Shown piece after piece: positions 7,477 to 15,051 of a stretch of 33,373 nt of DNA (the stretch's first letter is position 1; every line of letters begins with the position of its first letter). The notes under the pieces were generated by a model, which was not told the origin of the DNA, did no database searches, and saw only the letters and a program-made list of their open reading frames with translations. A program made the position numbers and the translations under genes. Source of the stretch: Brevundimonas sp. UBA7664 (lineage in GTDB: Bacteria > Pseudomonadota > Alphaproteobacteria > Caulobacterales > Caulobacteraceae); the NCBI RefSeq assembly GCF_002483305.1, contig NZ_DLHQ01000041.1, positions 1-33,373 on the forward strand. Reading direction: 5' to 3'.

Positions 7477-7854
7477 ATGAGCATTCTCGGCAACATTCTC
7501 GGCAAGATCTTCAAGAAGCGCGACGCGACCCCGACCGCCGCCCCGGCGCCCTCGGCCGCCCCGACGCCGGCCCCGACGGCCGCACCCGCCGCGGCCGCGC
7601 CGGTCGACGTCGACGGCATCCTCGACTTCATGAACGAGCAGCGCGACCAGAAGCTGAACTGGCGCACCTCCATCGTCGACCTGATGAAGCTGACCGGCAT
7701 GGATTCGACCCTGGCCGAGCGAAAGGAACTGGCCAATGAGCTCGGCTACACCGGCGACACGTCCGATACGGCCTCAATGAATATCTGGCTGCACAAACAG
7801 GTGATCGCGCGCATCCGGGCCGACGGCGGCCAGATCCGCGACCTGACCGACTGA
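7477..7854 (+). CDS. DUF3597 domain protein
   Basis: 125 residues. A short basic start (MSILGNILGKIFKKR) is followed by a Pro/Ala-rich linker (about residues 17-43) and the DUF3597 domain. The domain includes DGILDFMNEQ, LNWRTSIVDLMKLTGMDSTLAERKELA, ELGYTGDTSDTASMN and WLHKQV. The domain's biochemical role is not known to me; related folds are found in small cytoplasmic proteins. AAGGAG stands 6 nt before the ATG. It may be preceded by a stress-type promoter, and a GAAA-loop hairpin follows it, so it is probably a single-gene transcript. Confidence 0.85.
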   Translation: MSILGNILGKIFKKRDATPTAAPAPSAAPTPAPTAAPAAAAPVDVDGILDFMNEQRDQKLNWRTSIVDLMKLTGMDSTLAERKELANELGYTGDTSDTASMNIWLHKQVIARIRADGGQIRDLTD

Positions 7855-7866
7855 TCCCCATCGTCA

Positions 7867-7884
7867 TCCCCGCGAAAGCGGGGA
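7867..7884 (+). terminator. GAAA-tetraloop hairpin after the DUF3597 gene
   Basis: TCCCCGC, loop GAAA, GCGGGGA form a 7-bp stem with a GNRA loop 12 nt past the stop codon. There is no U-run after it. Similar CATCCCCGCGAAAGCGGGG elements are scattered in many proteobacteria, so it may be a repeat rather than a dedicated terminator. Confidence 0.5.
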
Positions 7885-7937
7885 CGCCTTGCGGCGAGGG
7901 GGTGCGCGACGCAGCCCTCTCGCTGTAAGACGGTGAC

Positions 7938-9842
7938 ATGAGCGACGTCGACCCGAGTCTCGAAGGCCCTCCGTGGGAGGAAGACGCCCCCGACGCGGAC
8001 GTCGTCGAGCGCGATCCCGACACCGACGACATGTTCGGCTCGCCCGAACCCGCCGGCATGCGCGAGGCCGAGGCCGCCTCGACACCCGCCCCAGCCGTCG
8101 AAACGAACGCCGCCCCGAAGGCCGCAATGTCCGCCCCGCCCGCCGATGCCGGCCCCGCCGCCCATGCCGACGACGGCTCGGCCTATACCGTCCTCGCCCG
8201 CAAATACCGGCCGCACGCCTTCGAGGACCTGATCGGCCAGGAGGCCATGGTCCGCACCCTGACCAACGCCTTCGCCACCGGCCGCATCGCCCACGCCTTC
8301 ATGCTCACCGGCGTCCGGGGGGTCGGCAAGACGACCACCGCCCGCCTGCTGGCCCGCGCCCTCAACAACGAAACCGACAGCATCGACCGCCCGTCCCTCG
8401 CCCTGACCGCCCACGGCCGGCACGACGCCGCCATCATGGCCGGCCAGCATATGGACGTGGTCGAGATGGACGCCGCCTCCCACACCGGCATCGACGGCAT
8501 CCGTGACATCATCGAGAGCGTCCGCTACGCCCCGGTCGAGGCGCGCTACAAGGTCTATGTCCTCGACGAAGTCCACATGCTGTCGAACCAGGCCTTCAAC
8601 GCCCTGCTGAAGACGCTGGAAGAGCCGCCGCCGCACGCCAAATTCATCTTCGCCACCACCGAGATCCGCAAGGTGCCGGTGACCATCCTCAGCCGCTGCC
8701 AGCGTTTCGACCTGCGCCGCGTCGAGCCGGAAATCCTCGTCGAACACCTCGCCCGCATCGCCGAGCGGGAGGGGATGAAGATCGAACAGGACGCCCTCGC
8801 CCTGATCGCCCGCGCCGCCGAGGGATCCGTGCGCGACGGCCTGTCCCTGCTGGATCAGGCCCTGGTCCAGGGCGACAAGGGCGAGACGGTGAAGACCGAG
8901 GTCGTGCGCGACATGCTCGGACTCGCCGACCGCAGCCAGACCATCGCCCTGTTCGAATCGATCATGGCCGGCCGCACGCCCGAGGCGCTGGAGCTGTTCC
9001 GCACCCTCTACGGCTACGGCGCCGATCCGGTGCAGGTGACCAACGACCTGCTCGAACACTGCCACGCCGCCTCGGTGGCCAAGATGCTGGGGCCCCAAGC
9101 GACCCGCCTGCCCAACGACCAGGCCCAGAAGCTGACCGCCCTCGGGTCCGTGATCTCGGCCGGGACGCTCGCCCGCGTCTGGCAGATGCTGCTGCGCGCG
9201 CTCGACGAGGTCCGTCGCGCCCCCAACCCCGCCGACGCCGTCGAAATGGCCATCGTCCGCCTTGCCTACGCCGCCGACCTGCCCGGACCGGAAGAGGCGC
9301 TCAAGGCCCTGCGCGACGGCGAACCCATGCCCGGTGGTTCAGCCCCGCGCGGCCCCTCGGGCGGCGGCGGGGGAGGCGGCGGGGCCTCTGCCCAGCTCGC
9401 GGCCCGTCCGGTCGCCGCGCCTTCGCTGCCCGACCCCCAGTCATTCGAACAGGTCGTCGCCCTGATCGGCGAAAAGCGCGAGGTCGGCCTGCAGATGGAC
9501 GTCCAGCGCTACGTCCGCCCCGTGGCCTTCAAGCCCGGCGCCATCACCTATGAAAGCCTCGACGGCGCGCCGATGGATCTGGCGCGCAAGCTGGCGTCCC
9601 GGCTCAAGGACTGGACCGGCCGCACCTGGCTGATCGCCGCCAACGGCCAGGGCGGCGGCGAGACCATGATCGAGATCGACCGCCGCAAACGCTCGGAAGA
9701 GCGCGCCGGCGTCGAGGCCGATCCCTTCGTCGTCGCGGTGATGCAGGCCTTCCCCGGCGCCGTGCTCGGCGAGATCAAGACGCTGGCGCCGGCCGTGGAG
9801 CTGCCGGTGATCCCGGATGAGGCGGTCGACCTCGACGACTGA
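7938..9842 (+). CDS. dnaX: DNA polymerase III gamma/tau subunit (clamp-loader ATPase)
   Basis: 634 residues. The first ~82 residues are an acidic, Pro/Ala-rich extension. The clamp-loader AAA+ module follows: LARKYRPHAFEDLIGQ (about 86-101), Walker A GVRGVGKT (about 125-132), Walker B VYVLDEVHML, sensor FIFATTE and the arginine-finger SRC (252-254). A Gly-run linker near residue 475 leads to a tau-like C-terminal region. The four zinc cysteines normally placed between Walker A and Walker B are absent: the segment around 140-172 has no Cys. The protein loads the sliding clamp in the replisome. No strong ribosome site precedes the ATG, and Met41 or Met64 are alternative starts. Confidence 0.95.
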   Translation: MSDVDPSLEGPPWEEDAPDADVVERDPDTDDMFGSPEPAGMREAEAASTPAPAVETNAAPKAAMSAPPADAGPAAHADDGSAYTVLARKYRPHAFEDLIGQEAMVRTLTNAFATGRIAHAFMLTGVRGVGKTTTARLLARALNNETDSIDRPSLALTAHGRHDAAIMAGQHMDVVEMDAASHTGIDGIRDIIESVRYAPVEARYKVYVLDEVHMLSNQAFNALLKTLEEPPPHAKFIFATTEIRKVPVTILSRCQRFDLRRVEPEILVEHLARIAEREGMKIEQDALALIARAAEGSVRDGLSLLDQALVQGDKGETVKTEVVRDMLGLADRSQTIALFESIMAGRTPEALELFRTLYGYGADPVQVTNDLLEHCHAASVAKMLGPQATRLPNDQAQKLTALGSVISAGTLARVWQMLLRALDEVRRAPNPADAVEMAIVRLAYAADLPGPEEALKALRDGEPMPGGSAPRGPSGGGGGGGGASAQLAARPVAAPSLPDPQSFEQVVALIGEKREVGLQMDVQRYVRPVAFKPGAITYESLDGAPMDLARKLASRLKDWTGRTWLIAANGQGGGETMIEIDRRKRSEERAGVEADPFVVAVMQAFPGAVLGEIKTLAPAVELPVIPDEAVDLDD

Positions 9843-9927
9843 TCCTGACGAAACCTGCCACGGCGGGCTGCTCCAATGGTCAAGCGACGCGCCAGAGAGC
9901 TATGTTTGGCCGGAGCGGGGGCGGAAC

Positions 9928-10719
9928 ATGAAGCGCGGGACGAGCATCCTGGCGGGGGCAATGGCCCTCATACTCGCCTCCGGCGCGCCTGCGGTGGCGC
10001 AGGAGCGGGCCTCCGATAACGAGGTCGCCGACGCGGCGACCATGCTGCTCGACAAGCTGGCGATACTCGCGGAGGGGCTGGGCATGGAGGCGCCCCTGCT
10101 GTCGCGGGAGATGCTGACGTCCGCCTTCGCCGGCGCCCTGCCCATGCTTCCGGCCGACGATCCGGGCCTCAGCTGGTCCACCGGGTTCGCCTTCGATTTC
10201 ACGACCAACGTCACCACGGGCGAGCTTGAGCCGGACGAAGAGGGCCGGACGGTGCTGACCGACGCCCGCGGCTGCCTTGAGGCGGACGACAGCGCCGAGG
10301 TCGTGCATTTCCAGCGCTTCACCCGCGGCGACGTGCGGGGCCATCGCTGCATCATCGCTTTCGGGGGCGCGGACGGCGAGAACTCCTGGGTCATCCAGTC
10401 ACGCACCTTCGCCGAGGGCCCCGACCGTCGACTGGCCGCCTACTACGGCGTGGCGACCGCGATCTCCGGCGAGTCCGCGCGGGCGCGGCAGGTCCTTGAG
10501 GAACGTCTGGAACAGAATGTCGCCCTCGCCGGACTCATGGCCGACTACGCCCTGGAGCTTCTTCTGGCGAAGGACACCGCCTCCACCCCCCTGACAACAG
10601 ACAGTGCGGCCGAACGCATGGCCCGTCTTCAGGAACGGCTGGCGGACATCGCGGCGTCGTTTGAAACCCTTGCCCCGGCCCCGGAACCCGGCGCATCGAT
10701 CGGGCCGGTCGAGGATTGA
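9928..10719 (+). CDS. Secreted protein of unknown function
   Basis: I do not recognise the family. The 263-residue product starts with a classical signal peptide (MKRGTSILAGAMALILASGAPAVAQ, cleavage probably after AVA). I chose the ATG at 9928 because it begins the signal peptide; an in-frame ATG at 9817 would overlap the end of dnaX and add a non-signal tail. The mature part is acidic, with two cysteines (in ARGCLEAD and GHRCIIAF) that could form a disulfide, and a helical Ala/Leu/Glu-rich C-terminus. It lies between dnaX and ybaB, which are usually neighbours. It is probably periplasmic. Confidence 0.7.
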   Translation: MKRGTSILAGAMALILASGAPAVAQERASDNEVADAATMLLDKLAILAEGLGMEAPLLSREMLTSAFAGALPMLPADDPGLSWSTGFAFDFTTNVTTGELEPDEEGRTVLTDARGCLEADDSAEVVHFQRFTRGDVRGHRCIIAFGGADGENSWVIQSRTFAEGPDRRLAAYYGVATAISGESARARQVLEERLEQNVALAGLMADYALELLLAKDTASTPLTTDSAAERMARLQERLADIAASFETLAPAPEPGASIGPVED

Positions 10720-10859
10720 CCGAAGCGGGCGGGGCGAGCCGGTTGTCAGGCCCTGTCAGTATGTTCTGTCGCGCTGCCGCCCCAGGCGCCCGCGATGACG
10801 GGCTCGGGCAACCTGCCGCTGGCTGCGCCGAACCGGCCCGCCGCGGATCCAGCGCAGCC

Positions 10860-11474
10860 CTAGAGGATCGACGCCGCCTCATCGAACGACAGGCGCGGCG
10901 AGCGCGGAAACAGGTTCTCGTCAGAGCCGTAACCGAGGTTGACGATGAAATTCGGCTCGACCGTTGTGCCGCTGAAGAATTCATTCTTCACGCCCTCGGC
11001 GTCAAAGCCCGACATCGGACCGACGTCCAGCCCCAACGCCCGCGCCGCCAGCAGGAAATAGCCGCCCTGCAGCGAGGCGTTGCGGAAGGCCGTCTCGCGC
11101 GCCGCGACCGGATCGGCGAACCAGTCCCTGGCGCCCGGCGCATGGGGGAACAGCACCGGCAGGGTGTCGGCGAAGGCCAGGTCCTGACCGATGATCACAT
11201 TGACCGGCGCCTGCAGGGTCTTGGCGCGGTTGGCCTCCGACATCAGGGGCGAGAGCCGGGCCTTGGCCTCGGGAGAGGTCAGGAAGACGAACCGGGCCGG
11301 CGTGGCGTTGACCGCCGTCGGTCCGAATTTGGTCAGGTCATACAGGCGGCGCAGCAACTCGGCCGGCACCGGCCGGTCAGTCCAGGCGTTGCGGGTCCGC
11401 GCGCCGGTGAACAGCTGGTCCAGCGCCGTGTCCGACAGGGGCAGGTCGCGGGCGGGGGTCGAGTCGAAGGCCAT
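10860..11474 (-). CDS. Nitroreductase-family FMN enzyme, RutE-like (malonic semialdehyde reductase)
   Basis: 204 residues from the chosen ATG at 11474. It is preferred over the ATG at 11495 because AGGA lies about 9 nt upstream and because the earlier start falls in the palindrome at 11489. Blocks ARTRNAW, KFGPTAVNATPARFVF, LFPHAPGARDWF, ETAFRNASLQGGYFLLAARALGLDVGPMSGFD, NLGYG and PRLSFDEA match E. coli RutE throughout. RutE reduces malonic semialdehyde to 3-hydroxypropionate in uracil breakdown. No other rut gene is in the window, so a general aldehyde or nitro-group reductase is also possible. It faces against dnaX and ybaB. Confidence 0.85.
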   Translation of the reverse strand: MAFDSTPARDLPLSDTALDQLFTGARTRNAWTDRPVPAELLRRLYDLTKFGPTAVNATPARFVFLTSPEAKARLSPLMSEANRAKTLQAPVNVIIGQDLAFADTLPVLFPHAPGARDWFADPVAARETAFRNASLQGGYFLLAARALGLDVGPMSGFDAEGVKNEFFSGTTVEPNFIVNLGYGSDENLFPRSPRLSFDEAASIL

Positions 11475-11488
11475 GGAAGTCGTCCTGA

Positions 11489-11511
11489 TTAGCAACTGTG
11501 ACAGATGCTAA
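11489..11511. promoter_or_regulatory. 23-bp near-perfect palindrome, probable operator of the RutE-like gene
   Basis: TTAGCAACTGT, a central G, then ACAGATGCTAA: only one pair per half-site is mismatched (A facing A). It begins 15 nt upstream of the RutE-like start codon, where a repressor would block transcription or initiation. The cognate regulator is not in the window. MarR-, TetR- and HxlR-type regulators use sites of this size. Confidence 0.65.
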
Positions 11512-11609
11512 ATAGGCCTGCGCCGAAATGGTTCAAGATTATCCGAAACAAATTCTGTTGCTGATTTTCAGCCCTGTTCCCGGCCGGGGTCCGCGCCTAT
11601 CTTGGGGCC

Positions 11610-11939
11610 ATGAAAGATCTCAACGCCCTCATGCAGCAGGCCCAGGCGATGCAGCAGAAGCTGCAGGACGCCCAGGCGAAAATGGCCGAAACCACCGCCT
11701 CCGGGACCTCCGGCGGCGGCCTCGTCACCGTGGCCCTGAAAGGCGCGGGCGAGATCACCGGCGTGACCATCGACGACAGCCTGCTGCTCCCGGGCGAGGG
11801 CGAGATTCTCGCCGACCTGATCGTCGCCGCCCACGCCGACGCCAAGCGCAAGCTGGACGAGGCCAACGGGGCCCTGATGCGCGAGGCCGCCGGTCCCATG
11901 GCCGGAATGAACATCCCGGGCATGCCCAAACTGTTCTGA
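11610..11939 (+). CDS. ybaB: YbaB/EbfC nucleoid-associated DNA-binding protein
   Basis: 109 residues, the normal family length. It has the N-terminal helix MKDLNALMQQAQAMQQKLQDAQAKMAE, the beta-sheet core VTVALKGAGEITGVTIDDSLL and the C-terminal helix LIVAAHADAKRKLDEANGALM, ending in MPGMPKLF-type residues. Family members form dimers that bind DNA as tweezers. The gene usually lies between dnaX and recR; here it is 1.77 kb from dnaX, with two genes inserted, and 299 nt from recR, with a large hairpin repeat inserted. Confidence 0.93.
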   Translation: MKDLNALMQQAQAMQQKLQDAQAKMAETTASGTSGGGLVTVALKGAGEITGVTIDDSLLLPGEGEILADLIVAAHADAKRKLDEANGALMREAAGPMAGMNIPGMPKLF

Positions 11940-11974
11940 GCCTGCGGGCCGCGGTGAGGCGGCCGAGGCCGGAA

Positions 11975-12150
11975 GGTTCATCACGAAGGCCACAAAGGGC
12001 TCACGAAGAACACGAAGAGGCCGGTGGGCCCGCGGCGCCCGTCAGGGCGACGCAATGGATGGCGTTGCGGGCAAGGGCCCACGAAGGGTCGAGTTGCCCT
12101 CGCTCCCTTCGTGTCCTTCGTGCCCTCCTTCGTGTCCTTCGTGAAGAACC
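11975..12150. repeat. Long GAAGGACAC-type inverted repeat, copy B
   Basis: The left arm starts GGTTCATCACGAAGGCCACA (11975) and the right arm ends GTGTCCTTCGTGAAGAACC (12150). Inside, GTGGGCCC (12024-12031) pairs exactly with GGGCCCAC (about 12075-12082). CGCAA and TTGCG near the tip make a further stem. The whole ~176 nt can fold as one long hairpin. It fills the ybaB-recR gap. Copy A is at 6127-6233. Confidence 0.85.
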
Positions 12151-12238
12151 AGCATGCGTTAGGGCCGGAGCGCGGCAGTCCGTCATGGCCCCGACAGGGA
12201 GATAGGCAACCGCTCAACCCCCATGGTATGCGCGGGTC

Positions 12239-12841
12239 ATGGCTGCCTCCGCCGGACCCGAAATCGAACGGCTGATCAGCCTCCTCGCCAAACTGCCCGG
12301 CCTCGGTCCCCGCTCGGCCCGCCGCGCGGCCCTGGCCCTGCTGAAGAAGCGCGAACAACTGCTCGTCCCGCTGGCGGCCTCCCTCGCCGAGACCGCGGCC
12401 AAGGTCACCTCGTGCAGCGTCTGCGGCGCGCCCGACACCCGCGACCCCTGCTCGATCTGTTCCAACAGCGCCCGCGACAACGCCCTGATCTGCGTGGTCG
12501 AGGAGGCCGGCGCCCTGTGGGCCATGGAGCGGTCCGGGGCCTTCCGCGGCAAATACCATGTGCTGGGCGGCCTGCTCTCGGCCCTCGACGGCGTCGGCCC
12601 CGATGCGCTGCGGGTCGCCGAACTGGTCGGACGCGTGCGCGGCGGCGAGGTCAAGGAGGTCGTCCTGGCTCTGCCCGCCACCGTCGACGGCCAGACCACC
12701 GCCCATTACATCGCCGAGCGCCTGGCCGGCTCGGGCGTCGAGATCACCTCCCTCGCCCGCGGCGTCCCCGTCGGCGGCGAGCTCGACTGGCTGGACGACG
12801 GGACGATCATTCAGGCCATGCGGCAGCGGCGCCCGACCTGA
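12239..12841 (+). CDS. recR: Recombination mediator RecR
   Basis: 200 residues. A helix-hairpin-helix (LLAKLPGLGPRSARRAAL, about residues 15-32) is followed by a C4 zinc finger at Cys59, 62, 71 and 74. The Toprim domain starts at LICVVEEAGALWAMERSG, and VLALPATVDGQTTAHYIAERL and ITSLARGVPVGGELDWLDDGTI follow. RecR works with RecO/RecF to load RecA at gaps and breaks. The start is set by the conserved EIERLISLLAKLPG onset; the ribosome site is weak. An imperfect-spacer hairpin follows the stop. Confidence 0.96.
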   Translation: MAASAGPEIERLISLLAKLPGLGPRSARRAALALLKKREQLLVPLAASLAETAAKVTSCSVCGAPDTRDPCSICSNSARDNALICVVEEAGALWAMERSGAFRGKYHVLGGLLSALDGVGPDALRVAELVGRVRGGEVKEVVLALPATVDGQTTAHYIAERLAGSGVEITSLARGVPVGGELDWLDDGTIIQAMRQRRPT

Positions 12842-12844
12842 ACC

Positions 12845-12865
12845 CTGCGTCCATTTCTGACGCAG
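12845..12865 (+). terminator. Hairpin after recR
   Basis: CTGCGTC, loop CATTTCT, GACGCAG: a 7-bp perfect stem 4 nt past the recR stop. It has no U-tract. The rest of the 181-nt spacer to rmuC holds no gene I can support. Confidence 0.45.
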
Positions 12866-13022
12866 CGCCGGGGCAGAGTGGGGCCATGACCCGCCCTCGC
12901 CCGTCCGACCTGAACAAAGCGACCGATGCGCACGATGCGCACGGTGTTTTTCTGTCTCTTCCGGCCGAAGCCTGGCCCCGTCGCCCATGGCGGCGACGGG
13001 CGACTCCCGCTAGGAACGGAGC

Positions 13023-14294
13023 ATGAACGCCTCTCTTGTCGCCTTCCTCGCCGCTTCCATCGTCGCCGTCCTCGCCGTCGTCTGGGCCCTGATGGAGCGC
13101 CGCCGCGCCGCGGCCGCCGAGACGAAGGCCTGGGACCTCCACGCCCGCCACGCCGAGACCGAGGCCCGTATGCGGCTGTTCGAGGACCAGGCCGCGGCCT
13201 CGACCGAACTGCTGCGCGTCCAGGCCGCCCAGTCCGCCAGTACGGCGGCCAACACCGTGGCAGAGGCGTTGCTGAAGCGCACCGACGAGACCTTTCGCAC
13301 CCGGGAGCTGATGTCGCAGCAGCGGATGGAGGCTCAGCTCAAGCCCGTGGCCGAGACGCTGAAACAGTTCCAGGAACACGTTGCGGCCCTCGAAAAGGTC
13401 CGCTCCGAGGAGACCGGCGGTCTCAAGGAACAGCTGGCCCTGCTGATGACCGCCTCGACCGCCACCCGCGACGAGGCCCGGCGCCTGACCGAGGCCCTGC
13501 GCGGCAACACCGGCCGGCGCGGCCGCTGGGGCGAGCAGACCTGCCGCAATGTGCTCGAGGCCGCCGGCATGGCCGGCCGGTTCGACTTCGAGGAACAGTC
13601 CTCCAGCGCTGACGACGCCGGCCGCCAGCAGCGCCCCGACTTCGTCGTCCGCCTGCCCGGCGGCGGCATGTTCGTGATCGACGCCAAGGTGTCGCTGGCC
13701 TTCGGCGATGAGGCCGACGGCGACGAGGAGGCCCAGGCGAAGGCCGCCTCCCTGCGCACCGCGACCAGCATGAAGACCCACGTCCGCCAGCTGTCGTCCA
13801 AGGCCTATCAGGACCAGTTCAAGCCCAGCCCGGACTTTGTCGCCATGTTCGTGCCCGGCGACGCCTTCCTCGCCGCCGCCCTGGATCACGAGCCCGATCT
13901 GATGACCACCGCCATGGCCTCGCGCGTCGTCATCGTCACCCCGACCACCCTGTTCGCCCTGTGCAAGGCCGTCGCCTACGGCTGGCGCGCCGAGGAGCAG
14001 GCCCGCAACGCCGAGGACGTCGCGAAACTGGGCAAGGAGCTCTACAAACGGCTCTCGGTCATGGGCGGCCACGCCGCCGCCGTCGGGCGCGCCCTCGACA
14101 CGGCCGTCGGCAAATACAACCAGTTCGTCGGCTCGCTCGAGAGCCAGGTCATGGTCTCGGCCCGCCGCTTTGAGGATCTGCAGGTCGATCATGAGGGCAA
14201 GGATCTGGCCGAACTGACGCCGGTCGAGACCGCGCCACGCGCGCTGAGCCGACCCGAGCTGACCGAAACCCCCGCGTTGCGCATCGCCGACTGA
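13023..14294 (+). CDS. rmuC: RmuC family protein (DNA recombination/rearrangement limiter)
   Basis: 423 residues. A single N-terminal membrane helix (about residues 4-22) is followed by a long Ala/Glu-rich coiled coil to about residue 160. The conserved RmuC domain carries GRRGRWGEQTCRNVLEAAGM, PDFVVRLPGGGMFVIDAKVSL (resembling PD-(D/E)xK nuclease cores), FVPGDAFLAAALDHEPDLM and ALCKAVAYGWR. E. coli RmuC affects inversion of short inverted repeats; the exact chemistry is not settled. GGAACGGA lies just before the ATG. It follows recR, so recombination genes sit together here. Confidence 0.92.
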   Translation: MNASLVAFLAASIVAVLAVVWALMERRRAAAAETKAWDLHARHAETEARMRLFEDQAAASTELLRVQAAQSASTAANTVAEALLKRTDETFRTRELMSQQRMEAQLKPVAETLKQFQEHVAALEKVRSEETGGLKEQLALLMTASTATRDEARRLTEALRGNTGRRGRWGEQTCRNVLEAAGMAGRFDFEEQSSSADDAGRQQRPDFVVRLPGGGMFVIDAKVSLAFGDEADGDEEAQAKAASLRTATSMKTHVRQLSSKAYQDQFKPSPDFVAMFVPGDAFLAAALDHEPDLMTTAMASRVVIVTPTTLFALCKAVAYGWRAEEQARNAEDVAKLGKELYKRLSVMGGHAAAVGRALDTAVGKYNQFVGSLESQVMVSARRFEDLQVDHEGKDLAELTPVETAPRALSRPELTETPALRIAD

Positions 14295-14314
14295 GGCGCC
14301 GTCCACCGTCCGGT

Positions 14315-14366
14315 TGACAAGGGTGCTTGACAGGCTGGCGGCGGTTTATGTAAAACATCCTTGTCA
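14315..14366 (+). promoter_or_regulatory. Promoter and candidate operator of the XRE/membrane-protein operon
   Basis: A -35-like TTGACA (14327-14332) and a -10-like TGTAAA (14349-14354) are 16 nt apart. A perfect 8-bp inverted pair, TGACAAGG (14315-14322) and CCTTGTCA (14359-14366), brackets them, and ATGT-AAA-ACAT lies inside. The layout suits autorepression by the XRE protein encoded in the operon (inference). The AT-rich -10 stands out in this GC-rich setting. Confidence 0.55.
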
Positions 14367-14388
14367 TTCGAGCGAGGACCTCTCCGCC

Positions 14389-14853
14389 ATGGCCAAGGGC
14401 CTGAAATCCGTCTTCCTCTGGTCCGCCGTCGGCCTTGCCGCGCTGATCGCACTGCTGTTGGTCGGGGCCGCCGTGGTCGGCTATCTCTCGGCCCAGGGCG
14501 GCATCGACGAGGATCGCGCCATCGTCTGGGTCATGGGCGCCTTCGTGATCCTGATCATGACCGGCGCCATGGTGGCCGGCGCCGCCTGGATGCGGTCCAT
14601 CGACGAGGCCGCGCGCGAGGCTCACAAGGCCGCCTGGTACTGGGGCGGCTCTGGCGGCATGGCTGTCGGCGGCGTGCTGCTGTGCATGGCCACCCTGCCG
14701 CAGGCCGCCGCGATCCGGATCCCGTCCTGGCTGGACGGCCGCACCGACCCCGCCGCCTACGCCGCCACCGGCGCCTTCGGCATGATGCTGCTGATGCTGA
14801 TCGGCTACGCCGTGGTCTGGGCGTGGTGGTGGGTCACCCGGATGCGGGGATGA
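14389..14853 (+). CDS. Four-helix membrane protein, unknown function
   Basis: 154 residues with four predicted membrane helices (about 8-33, 44-68, 88-107, 123-150). I start it at the ATG at 14389, with GAGGA upstream, rather than an in-frame ATG at 14314 that lies in the promoter. The second helix pair is separated by a charged loop (MRSIDEAAREAHKAAW). It is the first gene of a tight operon, 4 nt from the XRE regulator. Small membrane proteins paired with this type of XRE regulator are common, but I cannot name a function. Confidence 0.75.
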   Translation: MAKGLKSVFLWSAVGLAALIALLLVGAAVVGYLSAQGGIDEDRAIVWVMGAFVILIMTGAMVAGAAWMRSIDEAAREAHKAAWYWGGSGGMAVGGVLLCMATLPQAAAIRIPSWLDGRTDPAAYAATGAFGMMLLMLIGYAVVWAWWWVTRMRG

Positions 14854-14857
14854 CGTC

Positions 14858-15049
14858 ATGAACAACCGCCTCAAGGTTCTCCGCGCCGAACGCGACTGGA
14901 GCCAGGCCGACCTCGCCCAGGCGCTGGGCGTCTCGCGCCAGACCGTCAACGCGCTGGAGACCGGCCGCTACGACCCGTCCCTGCCGCTCGCCTTCAAGAT
15001 CGCGCGGGTCTTCGGGCAACCCATCGAAGCCATCTTCACGGAGGACTGA
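14858..15049 (+). CDS. Small XRE-family (Cro/CI-type) transcriptional regulator
   Basis: 63 residues consisting almost entirely of one helix-turn-helix domain: NRLKVLRAERDWSQADLAQALGVSRQTVNALETGRYDPSL, then LAFKIARVFGQPIEAIF. This is the compact YozG/YgzD-like group. It sits between two membrane-protein genes with 4-nt and 2-nt spacers, so it is co-translated with them. It probably represses its own operon through the inverted repeat at 14315-14366. Confidence 0.9.
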   Translation: MNNRLKVLRAERDWSQADLAQALGVSRQTVNALETGRYDPSLPLAFKIARVFGQPIEAIFTED

Positions 15050-15051
15050 TC

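Noticed and set aside
11975..12150. CRISPR-like array suggested by repeated CACGAAGG units
   Set aside because: Units are about 9 nt without unique spacers and are arranged as the two arms of an inverted repeat; no cas genes are present.
14389..15049. Toxin-antitoxin module (small protein plus XRE regulator)
   Set aside because: The partner is a 154-residue four-helix membrane protein followed by another membrane protein; no toxin fold or typical toxin-antitoxin sizes.
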